Source: Rhododendron vialii (Eukaryota > Streptophyta > Magnoliopsida > Ericales > Ericaceae). Taken from it: a DNA stretch of 64,000 nt. The notes beneath the pieces are model-generated. The model was not told the DNA's origin. It saw nothing but the letters and a program-made list of their open reading frames with translations, and did no database searches. Shown here one piece after another: positions 1-12,493 of the stretch. Each line of letters starts with the position of its first letter. The stretch's first letter is position 1. A program made the translations under genes and the position numbers. The DNA is taken from NCBI RefSeq assembly GCF_030253575.1, contig NC_080557.1, positions 38,795,001 to 38,859,000 of the forward strand, given 5' to 3'.

Positions 1-965
1 TCAAAGGAAAAACTCAAAAGTCCCCCGGAGAGCAAAATCACAGAGAGATGTTAAGCGAAGACAAACAAAATTACTATGGTTTTATTATCAGTGAAAAAGC
101 TGCAGTCTGGAAATCAAATGGGCTATATATGCTCAAGGAATTACTCCTTGTTTCTGGAAAGTGATTTCTTTCTCCTATTATTCCACCAGTTATTTCTTTC
201 TCCTGCTATACTTATACTTCCCTTTTTGGGTAATCGGATCTTTGTGTTGCGCATCTCTCGACTAATCTCAGGACATGAAGTTAAAGATTCGACAAAATTT
301 AAGTGACCCCAAGGTTTTTTATTTTATTTTATTTTATTTATAGTAGTGGGAGCCCCCACCCGTGGTATACTGGTTATGTTGTTCGACCAAACACTTTTAG
401 GATTTTTTTTATTTTGTCCTTATTCAAATTTTTTCGCATTTGGTAATTTTGCGCCTTACTTTTTTGTTTTTCAATTTGTCTTGTCAAAACGAATAGGAAA
501 AGTAAAAAATTATGATTTTTACCTAAATATTTTAGAAAATAACCACTTTTCAGGAAAAAAAAAAAGTCAAAGAAGTTGGCTTTTTTTGCTTAAAATTGGA
601 TATTTTCAAAATATTTGGGTAAAAGTAAATTATTTTTTAATTTTTCAATTCCTTTGGTCAAGACGAATCAATAATCTACAAAAGTTTGGCGCAAAACTAA
701 CAAACACGATTTTTATTTATTTTTAGAATAAGAACAAAACCTCAAAAAAGTGCAAGTAAAAGTTAAGGGGATCTTCTACGCACGTTTATCTACAATGAAC
801 AACTTACTATTGTAGGGATGAGGCAAAATTACTCATTCTCTTCATAGAACTTGTTTCAAAAGCAACCCTTTCACCATGCTACAACAATGTCATTGAAATT
901 TTCAAATTTCAAAACCTTCTGTGTATGATCTTCTTCTAATTCTCATTTCTTTCCCACAAGTCTAG
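1..965 (+). other. probable intron 1 of the MATE gene
   Basis: No MATE-like coding sequence is seen before the acceptor at 964-965, so this stretch is read as the 3' part of intron 1. It is AT-rich. The 126-codon open frame at 346-726 lies in a dispersed AT-rich repeat and is not a credible gene. Confidence 0.5.
395..735. repeat. dispersed AT-rich repeat, copy 1
   Basis: An AT-rich block with a degenerate inverted arrangement. It carries phrases such as TTTGTCCTTATTCAAA, AAAAGTAAAAAATTATGAT and AAGTTTGGCGCAAAACTAA. The same phrases recur near 22835-23035, 56625-56840 and 57870-58065. It is probably a small non-autonomous element family of unknown class; ends and target duplication are not resolved. 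Confidence 0.5.
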
Positions 966-3900
966 TTGGGAATGGCTAGTGCCGTGCAAACCGTCTGCGG
1001 CCAAGCATACGGCGCAAAGCAATACGACTCAATGGGCATAATTTGCCAGAGGGCGATAATCCTTCACTTGGGAGCAGCAATTCTCCTCACATTTCTCTAC
1101 TGGTACTTTGGACAACTCCTGGCGCTAATCAGACAAGCGAATGACATAATCGTAGTGGCCAAAATCTTCGCCCGCGGGATGATTCCTCAGCTATACGCCT
1201 TTGCAATAAGCTGCCCAATGATGAGGTTCCTACAAGCACAGAATATTGTCAACCCTTTGGCTTATATGTCTTCTGGGGTGCTTTTGTTGCACATTTTTCT
1301 CACTTGGGCTGTGGTCTGTTTTTTGGACTTTGGGCTTTTGGGAGCTTCTCTTACACTTAGCTTCTCTTGGTGGCTACTGGTTCTATTGCAAGCACTTTAC
1401 ATACTTTTGAGCCCTTCTTGCAAGAGGACTTGGACAGGTTTTTCTGTTAAAGCAGTGTATGGGATTTGGCCTTACTTCAAGTTGACTATTGCTTCTGCTG
1501 TTATGCTGTGGTATGTACAATATTCTTCTCTTTTCTCGAGCTTATCTATTTTCTCCGATCATTTGCACGAAACTCCGATTAGTTTTGTGTCAAGTTTTGT
1601 GTGAGGGGGAACCGGCCAAGAATGTACGAATGCACAAGATAGTTCTTAATCCTACTTTTTGTTTTAGTAATTCTACTGACTCAAAATTTCATAATAGGTT
1701 ACAGAAAATGCATTGGTAATCAAGATTTCACAATTTTCTGAGTTTAGCAACTGAGATTTGGTCTCTGTTTGTTCCGAAAAATGTAGCAATTGGCCTTTGG
1801 AACTGCGAGTAGTGCAGTTCTAGGCCTGATGCGGGCGTGCCAGGGCAAGATTGCTGCCCAAATTCGTATCAAGGCCTGGAAGCCTTAATCTGACTTCTAA
1901 CTGGACGAAAGTGCACGGCCTAAGGGTGGAGACCGTGAGGAGGTTCGTGGTTTGCCTTTGCGGGCTAAGGACTTAAAATTTTCTAATCGTGTGAAAAATG
2001 GAAAGAAAGGTAGAGCAAGGCCTAAAACAGAAATAAAAGGACTTTATTAACGGTTTAACAAAGTTTGATTACAAGGAAATGAAATAAAATCTAGGCTTGG
2101 CTAGATTGAGTACAAACTATTCTAGAAAGTAAAGTTAATTGAACGATAAGCCGTGGGCTTGTTTGGTCGGGGACCGAAAGATAAAAATAGTTAAAAGATA
2201 AATGAAATGAAATTTGGATAAGCCATAGGCTTTGATGGTCGTGGACCAAAAGATAAAAGATAATTAAAACATAAATTTGCATAAGCCGGGGGCTTGATGG
2301 TCGTGGACCATGGCCAAGGCCTTCAGAACTGTGATTTATAGGAGCTACAGGCCTTGAGCTGCTTCAAAATGCTCCAATGCATGGCTGCCACATGGCCTTC
2401 TATCAGAGGCTTGAGCTTGAGCAGCTTCGAAATGCTCCAATGAGGGGCTACTCTCTGAACAAAACGTGTCTTTTACTCCAAGAAAAGGGCAAAGGCCTGA
2501 AAAATCCTTCTTTTCTACATATAACTTTGAAAAAGGACAAAGAAAATTTCAGTTTCTGCAGTATCCAGGCCATTCCGGGCCCACCACAGCTGCAGACCAA
2601 TACTTCACCAGGCCTTTCTTATCATTTTATTGGACCTTGCATACTTGTGGGCCCTCTAAATCCTCTGAGGTTCATCTTTCACGGAAGAAGGATCCAGAAA
2701 CAAAGGATTAACCAGACCTGGATGAACTGCTTGTGAGCAGCTTGCTTAGGTCTGCATGAATCATTCACCAACAGCTCCAAAGGCTGCATGTGTGCCACCT
2801 GTCTCTGGCCTTGCTTCATGCTGAAGAATGGGGTCCCACCAGTTCAGACCTTGAGCTGCTTGTGAGCAGCTTACCCAGACCTGCCTATCAGGATTATTTC
2901 TAGGCCTTTGAGCTGCTTGTGAGTAGCTTAAGGCCTTCGAGCTCCTTGTGAGCAGCTTAAGGCCTTTGAGCTACTTGTGAGCTGCTTGTGAGCAGTTTAA
3001 GGCCTTTGAGCTCCTTGTGAGCAGTTTAAGGCCTTTGAGCTACTTGTGAGCAGCTTTAGGCCCCCTCATTGCTCATTAAAGGCTTTAACGATGCTCTTAA
3101 AGCAGTGGGCCTTTCATCAATTGGGCCTGAACTTATTGGTAAATCATGGGCCTTTGCCCAATGTAAGCCTTCTGAGCCCAAGCCTGGTGAGAAAACCAAG
3201 GCTTCTACCGATTTGGGCCCATTTCTTAGGCCTTTGTTACTTCTAGGAATTTGGGTTAGGCCTGGACGAAATACTCAGGCCTGGTGGACTGATTCAAGCC
3301 TTAGGCCTTTGACTGATTTAGGCCTATATGGAAGGCCCATCATTTCTTAAGAACCGGCCCTAATTCGTGGGCAACTGGTCGTAAGGTCTTTCAAGGCTAG
3401 GGCCTCGACCCTCGAGGCTACCTTTTAACCCGTAAATCCATTTCCTGATTTTTGGCCAAAAATGGGTGTAAACAGTCTCCCTAAAAGTTTTGAGGCATTT
3501 GTACATACTTATGTGAATAACAGAGTGACCAGCAGTAATCTTGATCATGTCTTGAATGCAGCCTGGAGATATGGTACAACCAAGGATTAGTACTCATATC
3601 AGGCCTCCTCCCCAACCCAACAATTTCCTTAGATTCCCTTTCTATCTGGTATGCTCATAACTCTGTTTCAATTACTTTTTCTCTCCCCAATTAGTTGCAT
3701 AAACAACTTCCAGCACCACATTTCAGTTTGAATTACTGGACTTGGGACATTGAGTTCATGTTGGGGTTGAGCGCGGCAGTGAGGTATCTTCTTGTTTTTT
3801 CCTTATACAATTTTTTCGCTTTTCGTTTTCTTCCACAAATCCCTCGACAAATCCATGACTTAAAAAAAACAGAACCCAAATATTGTTATTCTCCGTTATT

Positions 3901-4475
3901 GACCAGGATATGTTTCTTGTAGCATTCGGATAGGCAACGAGCTCGGGGCAGGCAATCCAATGGTCGCAAGATTTTCAATGGTGGTGGTTGTAATGATAAG
4001 CATCCTTATTAGCATATGTTTTAGTGCAATCGTTATAATTTTCCAAGTTGGATTAAGCAAACTCTTTACAAGTGATGCTGAGGTTATTGCAGCAGTGTCC
4101 AATTTGACCCCATTGCTTGCTATCTCTGTCTTCTTAAATGGCGTTCAGCCCATACTTTCTGGTAAGTACTAGTATCTCGGAGCTTTAGGTTGTGTTTGGA
4201 TCGTGGGTTTTGCAAAGGAATTATAATCAAGAGAAACCAGAAAACAACGGAAAATTAGAGAAATAATTCGTGATCCTAACGTCTACTAACCAGTTTGATT
4301 TTGTTAAGTGCTATGAACTATGAATGAAGCTTCACTCCTAATTTCAGGAGTGGCCATTGGGAGTGGATGGCAAGCTGTTGTGGCTTATGTTAACCTCACC
4401 ACTTATTATGTTATTGGTCTGCCTATTGGGTGTGTTCTTGGCTTCAAAACCGACTTAGGAGCTGCAGTAAGTCCA

Positions 4476-4512
<37 letters not shown>

Positions 4513-4927
4513 GGACTACATGCTGCATGTTTATGTTAACATTCATGCGTTGCGTTTTTTGGTTCTTCTGTGATCAGGGGCTTTGGTGGGGAATGATTAT
4601 TGGAGTTCTTCTACAAACAGCAACTCTAATATTCATAACCGCAAGAACAAACTGGAATTCCGAGGTAATGTCATCATTTCGATGTATTGCGATCTGTTTG
4701 GGTATGGAAAAATTATATGAGAATCATGTATGTGGTGAAATAAAATTGTGATAAAAGTAGTAGCCATGCTCTATCCGCTCCGCCCCATTTGGAACAAACG
4801 AAAAAATAATTTTTGCATTCTATGGAGTATTTTATAAATCACCTCTAATACTTGTCTTTTAGTGCTCAAAATTACATATAATGTAATTATCGAAGCATAA
4901 TAAAAGACAAAATGTGGAGTGCATTTA

Positions 4928-4978
<51 letters not shown>

Positions 4979-5114
4979 ATGCAAGAATCATTTCTCATGA
5001 ACAAAAGCACCATCTTTATTAATTTTACTGAGATTGCAGGTTGCAAAGGCTGCTGACCGCTTGAAGAAATCTGGTAATGAAGAGGCATTAGAACAATCCG
5101 AAGGTGCCTGCTAG
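966..5114 (+). CDS. TT12/DTX41-like MATE transporter, 3' part (exons 2 to 8)
   Basis: Multidrug and toxic compound extrusion (MATE) family proton antiporter. TT12/DTX41 members load flavonoid glycosides and proanthocyanidin precursors into the vacuole. Exons by reading frame and GT-AG sites: 966-1510, 3562-3648, 3727-3783, 3923-4161, 4348-4466, 4578-4664, 5040-5114, giving 402 residues and a TAG stop. Seen motifs: GMASAVQTVCGQAYGAKQY, ARGMIPQ, FLQAQNIVNPLAYMS, LEIWYNQGLVLISGLLPN, RIGNELGAGNP, LTPLLAISVFLNGVQPILSG and VAIGSGWQAVVAYVNL. These match TT12/DTX41 better than other DTX clades, from memory. The N-terminal exon of about 100 residues with the first helices is absent; the TTG at 966 follows a splice acceptor, so it is presumably upstream of the window. 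Intron 2 is about 2 kb and repeat-rich. Intron 6 has a CT tract just behind its donor. The substrate is inferred from homology only. Confidence 0.93.
2146..2320. repeat. three-copy tandem repeat in MATE intron 2
   Basis: The phrase ATAAGCC, then GGCTT, then GGTCG(T/G)GGACC recurs at about 2146, 2218 and 2281 (spacings about 72 and 63 bases), separated by AT-rich AAAGATAAAA stretches. The repeats lie in a GGCCT-rich intron segment of roughly 1790-3450. Confidence 0.7.
2895..3065. repeat. tandem array of about 36 bases with GGCCTTTGAGCT core
   Basis: Five to six degenerate units of AAGGCCTTTGAGCTNCTTGT followed by GAGCAGCTT lie head to tail. Two looser relatives, with GCTGCTTC(A/G)AAATGCTCCAATG, lie upstream near 2350-2440. 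The array is inside intron 2 of the MATE gene and has no good open frame. The host element is not recognised. Confidence 0.75.
4478..4507. repeat. (CT)n microsatellite in MATE intron 6
   Basis: A pure TC tract beginning about 12 bases after the intron 6 donor (4467). A (GA)n tract lies at 4931-4974 in intron 7. Confidence 0.9.
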
Positions 5115-6328
5115 CTTTGTACAACCAATATATAGTGAAATTACATCCCATATCTTGCGATGACAGATTTCAGCCATCCTCACCCATATTAAAATGAGTA
5201 TGTGTAATAAGTATCCATTTAGATATCCTGTACGTTGTCCACGATATCAATACGGATCCAGATCCAAACATGGCATCAATTTTCTCATCAATACGGATCC
5301 AGATCCAAACATGGCATCAATTTTCTCATCAATCGATCGACTGATTAAGTTGTGAGTAAGCTAAGTTGCTTCCCTTTCCTATTCATGCTTTTGGGAAACA
5401 GGAAAAGAGGCAAACGAAGAGACTACCTTACTGTTGGACCTTCGTTCTACCTAACTAACAGACCGATTTATTTTGAGAACTCCAAAAGTTGAAGCTAAGG
5501 TTACAGCGATTGAGTTTTGTGGATGCCAAATTGTCACACAAGTCTGCAAAAAATTTCTCACCTCTTGCAAAAAGGCCATCCCTTTACTTTGTTTTCTGAA
5601 CTTTCACTTTCATATCGGATGTTTCACCAAATCCCCCGGAGAAGGATTGAAAGGAACTACAATTCTTCACCAAATCCTTCACATCAGAACATTTTATTTT
5701 ACCATCATGATTTTGAAATAATTTGTTCCACATCCAGGTTGAAACTTAAAATGTAAATCTATTGGCACGCTACCAGTCAAGATAATCATAAGATCAACCG
5801 TAAGTTCAGAGGCCTTGTGTTCGGTTCCAATTGACAATGTCTTACCCGATACATGTGCCTATGACTGGTTGGACTTCACCCTGCACTAATGAATCCAAAT
5901 TGAATGGGTTCCTTGTTATACACCAAAACAAAAAATGATTTCCTTGTTACTTAAAAGAAGAGTATAAAAAATTCTAGACCTTGTTCAATCCTCGCAAATG
6001 TTGCACCGTCGAAGAAGCAATTCTTGTTGCCATCTCAAGAGAAACAAACTAGAACAGCCTCAGCTTTCTAATTCCCAGTACCAACTTGGGCTAAACGTTT
6101 ATCACCCAAATCCAGTATTAAGTCATTAGCACTATAGAAAGAACTCAAAGAAGCTTTCAACAACTGCTTTCGATAAAAGTAGCTTATTCAGAATTTCAAT
6201 CTAGAACGAACTTGAAATGTGTTTCATCAAAAGAATTTAAGATAAGCAAGCAAAAAAAGTGTTTCAGGATAAACACATGACACAACACAAGGGAAATGGT
6301 GTGAAACATGATATAACTACAGACAGAA
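5115..6328. other. spacer between the MATE and VHA-F genes
   Basis: Holds the 3' flanks of two convergent genes. A perfect two-copy tandem duplication of 41 bases is visible at about 5248-5329 (unit containing CAATACGGATCCAGATCC). No credible coding sequence or RNA gene is seen. Confidence 0.6.
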
Positions 6329-8762
6329 TTAACGCCTCCCAGAAGCCACTGATTCAGCAGAGAAGAGGTACTTCACACGTGAAAGAACTGAATCATGGGT
6401 AGGATCATAAGGATGGTCCTTGGAAGGAATCTCCAATATCGCTGGAACTGGCTTGTTGTAGCTATCCACTAAAAACCTTATCATGTTTGCAACCTGAAAT
6501 TGAACATCCGACAATTTTTTGTCCAGATATCATATGAGAACTTTGAAGGTATAATAATGCAAAGTCTGAGTCCTAGTATGCCTCTAACTACGACAAATTA
6601 CAAACAAATCTATGGGATCTTGTATTTATTCTGCTGATATCTCATATTGCAAAAAGGTAAACTTAAAGCTTAGGAAGAATGTTAAACTATGGCAGCAAAA
6701 GATAAAGTCCTAAAGACAAAACAGCATGCTAGCTCTTTAACAACCTATCCTCACAGACAAGTGACAAGACCCACAGATAAGCATTTCCTTGGGCCAGTTA
6801 CAGGTTTGGCATAGCATACGGTCTTCTAACCATAAAAGGAAAGATGAACCACAGGAAAAAAGCAAAACAAGAAAGAAGGAAAGGAAATAGAAAAGTACTA
6901 CATTACATGCATGAATGCACATTTCAAGCCAGATAATGCAATTCGGAAGTGAGGTTTGTTCGAATTTCTTTTGGGCAATGAATGTTTGGTTTTATGTATG
7001 CTCAAGCAGTGTTTAAACACCTCCATGAGAAATAATTATGGACAACTGGGGAAGCCAAAGCCTTGAAGACAGCAATTTTTATGGCAAAAGACAGTAGGGC
7101 TATGGCCACTCATCTGGCAGCAGAGTGGTTTTCAAATGATGACTTCCTCTAGCAAAGTCAATGACATATGCCAATTAACCAAAGAGAGATTAAAAAAAAA
7201 ACATGCCCAATAGCATATGAACTTGCACCATTTGAGCCAAATTTCTCAATTGCATATGCATAACCACATAAAGAGGATTATGACCAAGTGATATAAACAA
7301 CTTACATACTGACTGATCATCACAATTGCAATGTCCTCTCTTGTTGTGAACTCTTTGAACGCTTCCTCAATTTGTTTAACAGTTGTTTCTAGGCCATAAT
7401 AACAGAACTTCCATAAGCCAAGGAACGAATATTCATAGCTTGCAAAGAAAACGAATCTTCGCAAACTTGATCAAATTTGACATTGGAAAAAAATGTTCCA
7501 CATCGTGATAGAGGATAAACAAAGGAAGAAAACAAGGTAGGAACCATTATCATTAATTCCAAGCCAAAGTAGTTATTAATTTCAAACATTTCTCAGCAAC
7601 TTAACAGAAATTTTGAATTTGATTTCATCTAAATTTAGTCCATTGCACAGGAAGGTGTAAGAACGGTTGTAGGGAAAAAAGGGTCTACACCATAAAGGAT
7701 TAGACCTAGAGGAAGTTTCTAACAATCCAAATTACAACATTTGTATTGTGAGAGTATCTTATTCAATACTAGCAGTTTGTTTTGGTGAGAATTACTGCCA
7801 GAAACAGCTACTAGAGAATAGAGAGAAAAACATCAAAAGCCAATCGTCTAATTGCTGAGTACATTCTTTCGCGCGGTAGGGTAACAGTATACTCATTCTT
7901 TTAGGCCAAAGGGCCTCCAAGCACCCAAAAAAAGGGGGAATGTTCAATTCAGAAATGGAACCACAGGAACAATTATAAAACACTGAAAGAAAAGACCAAG
8001 CAACCCCATAAAAGAGAATAACAATCCGAGCTCAAAAGCATACTTGAGTCCACAATAAGGTAATTTGTCTTCCTTCTCAAGTCCACATTTCCAACTCCAG
8101 CCAGTAAAAATCCAGTTATTGTGTCCTACATCAGATTATACAACAGCAACATAAGGGTTGCGTCAGCAGAAATTGGGAAGCAAGGAACAAAGAAAACATA
8201 TCTTGTTAGGTTATAGCAAGTTATACAACCAAAAAAGTGCTAAATCCTACATTTGTCCCCTTCTCCGCAACCTCTGCACTAAACCCTTTGGATTGAATGA
8301 TTTGGTACGAAAACGAAAGAAAGGATTAGAGTGTCTCGCCAAATCACTCATTTGGATTGAATGACTTGGTGAGAAACGGAGAGAGAAGTACAAAAATGAA
8401 AAATTTTGATTGGCCCCTTCACCTTTCTCACCATATCTCATCGTCAAAAATCAAAATGGAGAGATTTGTGTGAAAGAACTCTCCGTTTGTCGTCAGATCA
8501 TTTCTCAAAATCCAAAGGTACTTGTTACACTCTAAGTAAATAGCGGAAAAAACATAATAACAGTAACAAAAAATCATGTCTTATATGCAAAAGTTAGAAA
8601 AAAAATCAGAATCTGAGTGTCCAACACAGCTATGTTCAGATATATCTTTGCCAAGCAATTTCACTGCCAAAGCATGGATATAAAGAAGAAGATTGTAACC
8701 TCATCAGCAATCATAGCAATAAGTGCTGAGTTTCTTGTAGGGACTTGAACCTTGTTAGCCAT
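6329..8762 (-). CDS. VHA-F: V-type proton ATPase subunit F (V1 sector)
   Basis: Subunit F is part of the central rotor stalk of the V1 sector, which couples ATP hydrolysis to proton pumping into vacuoles and Golgi/trans-Golgi compartments. Exons in transcript order: 8762-8700, 8125-8044, 7388-7306, 6493-6329. Joined they give 130 residues, the usual length for plant VHA-F. The protein starts [20 protein letters not shown] and continues [58 protein letters not shown] and [19 protein letters not shown], ending SVASGRR. Every junction keeps the frame and uses GT-AG, so the gene looks complete and functional. The start is the only ATG that begins this family N-terminus. It converges with the upstream MATE gene. 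The symbol follows plant usage; the assignment is by conserved family sequence. Confidence 0.96.
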
Positions 8763-10339
8763 TTAAGACAAATATTACAGCTGCAAAAGGAAAATATATG
8801 CGAGAACGTCAGTTATAACTGGGAATCAAATCAGGGCCAGCCCTGAGCAGAAGCCCAGAAAGCCTCCGCTTTAGCCCCCAAAAAATTGCTACAAAGGAGG
8901 ACCTTCCCTAATTGGATACTTCTCCTATACATCTACCTTGAATGGATTCACGATTTAGATTTTTTTGGGGTGGTTCTAATTCTGATTGAATAGCAATTTG
9001 CGGACACAACTACACATTCTTCTTGGGACAACTAGATGGAAACCCCTAGGATTATACAGTGTCACAAGTTTCTCCCCATCTTTTCACTTTTTTCATTTCA
9101 AACCCTAATAAGACTTTTCATTAGTAGTAGTGAATTTTGCACTCCTCTTTTTCTTCTGTGTCGGCACGTGAAATTACCCTTTTACCATTTCATTTGTTCA
9201 CTTTTTCCCACTTCAATGGATAACGTAGTCAACTCACATGAATAAAAACAAAAGAAGAGTCTTTTTTTTTTGGTTAGACGATATACATCAGCAAACAAAA
9301 ATAGTAAAAATAATACATTACAAAAATCAATTTACCTTTACATGTAACAATAATGCCAGCGGTCAACCCTACGCACATAGTTACTTGGTTTGTTTAGCTT
9401 CTTTAGAAGGGGGGATATGTATTATGTATATGCTTGGTTTGTTTTGTAGTTGATGTGGGGGTGGATGATGTAAAATTTCATTTCTGTCCTCCTAAAAGTC
9501 CCAGCCATCAAGCCCATCACAAACATGCTCCAAACGGCAAAACAGGGGAGGAGAGAAGGTCCTCTCTAGATCTCACTGCAAATTTAAATCCTAAAGCATT
9601 ATGTTTCCTCCCAGGCAAATGAGGCCTTCATGAAATTTATGGAACAATGAACGGGAAGGCTATCCATTATAACACCACCACTGCAAGTTCAGAGTAATTT
9701 ATAAATCCCCAAGATTTATGCTTTGTCAAAATAGAACAGTGCATCAAATTTAGTAGTGTTACAAACACAGGTGGATCCAAAGCCAAACTACCCCACAACT
9801 AAGGTGTCTCTCCAAGGAATAAACATAACAAACTTCCATGAAATTTAGTACTGTTATCAACTCACTCCATCAGCTCCAACACCACCCAGAAAACAGCAGT
9901 AAACTAAGAAAAAAAGCCCCAAAGCTAATCCAGCAGCCATATAGCTGACTCTAGCAAAGCATCGCACATATATACCTAGCAACCACAATCTTCTCTAGCA
10001 AGCCCCAAACCTAATCTAGCAGTAAACAGCAGCAGTTTACAAGAAGAAAACAGCAGTTTTCAAACCTAATCCAGAGTTCCACCGATGTGGCAGCAAGAAC
10101 TTATAGACACAACGCAATTTTCACCAACTTCAGAGAGCAATCTCTGCATTTCATATTCGGTTACAAGTTTTATCATAGAATACAGCATAAGCTTCATCAT
10201 AGCAACAATTAGAAGTCAAAAAAAATTGGCAAACACTATGCCAATTAACCATGCACAAGGGCCATAACCCGACTACGACATATACAAAATATATAACTAT
10301 ATAAGTTATATATTAAGTTTTAAAATATACGACATATAC
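8763..10339. other. upstream region of VHA-F, no gene seen
   Basis: Contains the presumed promoter and leader of VHA-F at its left end. The rest is AT-rich spacer with short open frames lacking recognisable sequence. No clear promoter motif could be placed. Confidence 0.4.
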
Positions 10340-10968
10340 AAAATAGTCCCTTTGACCTCCTGTGGTTATCATCATGTGCGGATATCCTCCTCATGGTTCA
10401 AAACTGACCACATAACCTACCTGTGGCTTTGAAAATGTGCGGATAGATCCCCTACCATTGTGTTTTCCATCCATATTAACGGACACCACATTAAAAGACC
10501 GTTATACCCTGATCATGTCCTTTGATTCTTCTTCTTTTTTAAATCTAACCACACCATCCCCTATACCAAAAATTGAATCCAAACCGTTGATATTGTAAAT
10601 TTTGACGAATACTACATCTATGCCAAAATTCAAGTCAATCAAAAAATAAAAAGCTCATGGTCGAATCGATTTTGTTATGAAATTAAAATTTCAAATTTAA
10701 ATTTACTAAAAATTAGATCACTGGGTTATTGATCTCTGATTGAGATGATTTTTTTACAGAGATACTATATTCATTATTTAATACATTATGAATGATTCAG
10801 ATTACATTCTAGAGGTGTTTGAGATACACCTCCGTTAATATGGATGGAAAATATGACAGCAGTGAGTCTATCCGCACATTTTCAAAATCATAGGTAGTTT
10901 ATGTGGTCAGTTTTGAACCATGAGCAGAGTATCCGCACACGACGATAATCACATGAAAGTGGACTTTG
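10340..10968. mobile_element. foldback MITE with about 145-base inverted arms
   Basis: The left arm (about 10342-10490) carries GACCTCCTGTGGTTATCATC, CATGGTTCAAAACTGACC, GTGCGGATA and CCATCCATATTAACGG. The right arm (about 10825-10967) carries the inverted counterparts in mirrored order. The arms flank an AT-rich centre of about 330 bases with no coding sequence. Ends beginning near TAGTCCCTTTGACC are typical of Mutator-like foldback elements. The target duplication was not resolved. Confidence 0.7.
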
Positions 10969-11217
10969 CCCATATCCCCACAAAACATACAAGTTTTGTT
11001 TCATTCTTTTTTTTCCCGTTTCGATCATTGGTGTTATCCGATGACCACAGTGGACTCAACAACTAAATTACAGAAGCTAAAGAATGACATTCATCAAATA
11101 CTCTATGAAACAGAAAAAAAAATTGTACGCCTATTCTTCATAACCACAAAGGAGATTTTAGTGTTTATGTTTACTCCACACCATGACAAAACGCAGTGAT
11201 CCCAAAACATTGTAATT

Positions 11218-12100
11218 TTTTTTTGGGTAAGGTAAAATTTTATTAGAAAAGAAAACACATTACACCCATCAGGGACATACCCCAAGCCAACAAACTATAC
11301 AAAGCAACACCAAAAACAAGCTTGAACTACCACATCACGAAACAGTACACAACAGAAATTACAGACTGCCAAAAACTCTAAATGGGATATTCCACAAAGA
11401 ACAGAGAGCTGTGTTAGGACTTGACCGCTTAATTCTCCGCCAGGAATTCACACAAGCTCGGATATCAGTTCGCACTTTGATTTCCAATTGTTGTACAGTA
11501 ATGCCATAACCTTTGAAGATTCGGCAATTCCTTTCTCCCCAAACATGGAACAAAAGAGCTGCAAGAGCAACCTTTGAAAACAAACAAGAAAACAGAGAAC
11601 CCCTATCAACTTGAATCATCCAGTCCATAATTTGAGGCAAACTAGTAACAGGACATTGAGGCCTCAGGTCCTTTTGCAAGGCTTTCCAAAGTTGAGAAGA
11701 GAAAGGACACTGAAAGAAGAGGTGTTTATGGTTTTCTACATAAGCAGAACACAAGACACACTCATCATTCATAGCCATTCCCCATTTAAGGAGCCTATCC
11801 TTAGTAGCAAGCCTCCCTAGATTTGCAAGCCACTGAATAATGGACCAGCGAGGAACATGATGCTTATACCAAATAATTGTGGACCAACTAACTTTAGGAT
11901 GCTGCCTTCTAATAGCATTCCATGCTGACTTGATAGAGAACTTGTGGTCAGGGGTAAGATTCCAAACAACTGTGTCCTCTTGAGAAGGATGAGGAACAAG
12001 AAGAGCAGGGGTGGCCCTCAAGATGTCCCTAGTCCCAGAATTCCTACAACGTGGCCATTGCCAAGACTGGTCAGTAATAATGGTATCAACGTGGCCATTG
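11218..12100 (-). mobile_element. 5'-truncated L1-type LINE with 16-bp target duplication
   Basis: An antisense LINE 3' end. The poly(A) tract appears as a T run just after 11217. The element is bounded by the direct repeat CCAAAACATTGTAATT at 11202-11217 and 12101-12116, a target-site duplication typical of L1 retrotransposition. Its open frame encodes only the C-terminal zf-RVT (zinc-binding reverse-transcriptase-associated) region; endonuclease and RT core are missing. Confidence 0.88.
11359..12021 (-). pseudogene. LINE ORF2 C-terminal fragment (zf-RVT domain)
   Basis: A 220-codon open frame with TVVWNLTPDHKFSIKSAWN, WYKHHVPRWSIIQWLA, LATKDRLLKWGM, a CVLC...HLFFQC zinc-knuckle-like motif and LFHVWGERNCRIF, typical of plant L1 proteins often annotated as putative ribonuclease H proteins. 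Homology continues in frame upstream to about 12095 (DQSWQWPRCRNSG). It is a truncated retrotransposon remnant, not a host gene. Confidence 0.88.
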
Positions 12101-12189
12101 CCAAAACATTGTAATTGAGCTTGAACAACAAATGAATCAACGATTTCCCAAAACTGGTACTATTACAGTAATAAAGTGGATATATGATA

Positions 12190-12462
12190 TAAAAAATTGT
12201 TGGGAAGTCCACTATAGCATATTTGTAACCCACTAAATCCACTTCTAAATTTCATAACCCCTCTAGTCCACTAATTAGGTTTTGGTGAGGCCTTAAGTCC
12301 AATTCAATTAAAAAAGGAATTAGTTCAAGACCAAAATACCCTTACCTTTAAAAACTGTTAATCTGATATATCTCACTCCTATAAAATCTCCCATATCTCA
12401 CTCCTATAAAATCTCTCATATTCACGTTGTTCCCATATCCAGAAGGGAAACAGAGTCCAAAC

Positions 12463-12493
<31 letters not shown>

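Noticed and set aside
346..726. 126-codon open frame upstream of the MATE exons
   Set aside because: It lies in an AT-rich dispersed repeat, is Phe/Asn/Lys-rich by composition, and the repeat recurs three more times in the window with different frames.
1..965. Loss of the MATE N-terminus by deletion
   Set aside because: The first exon present has a proper splice acceptor and the window simply begins downstream of where exon 1 would lie, so truncation by the window edge is the simpler reading.
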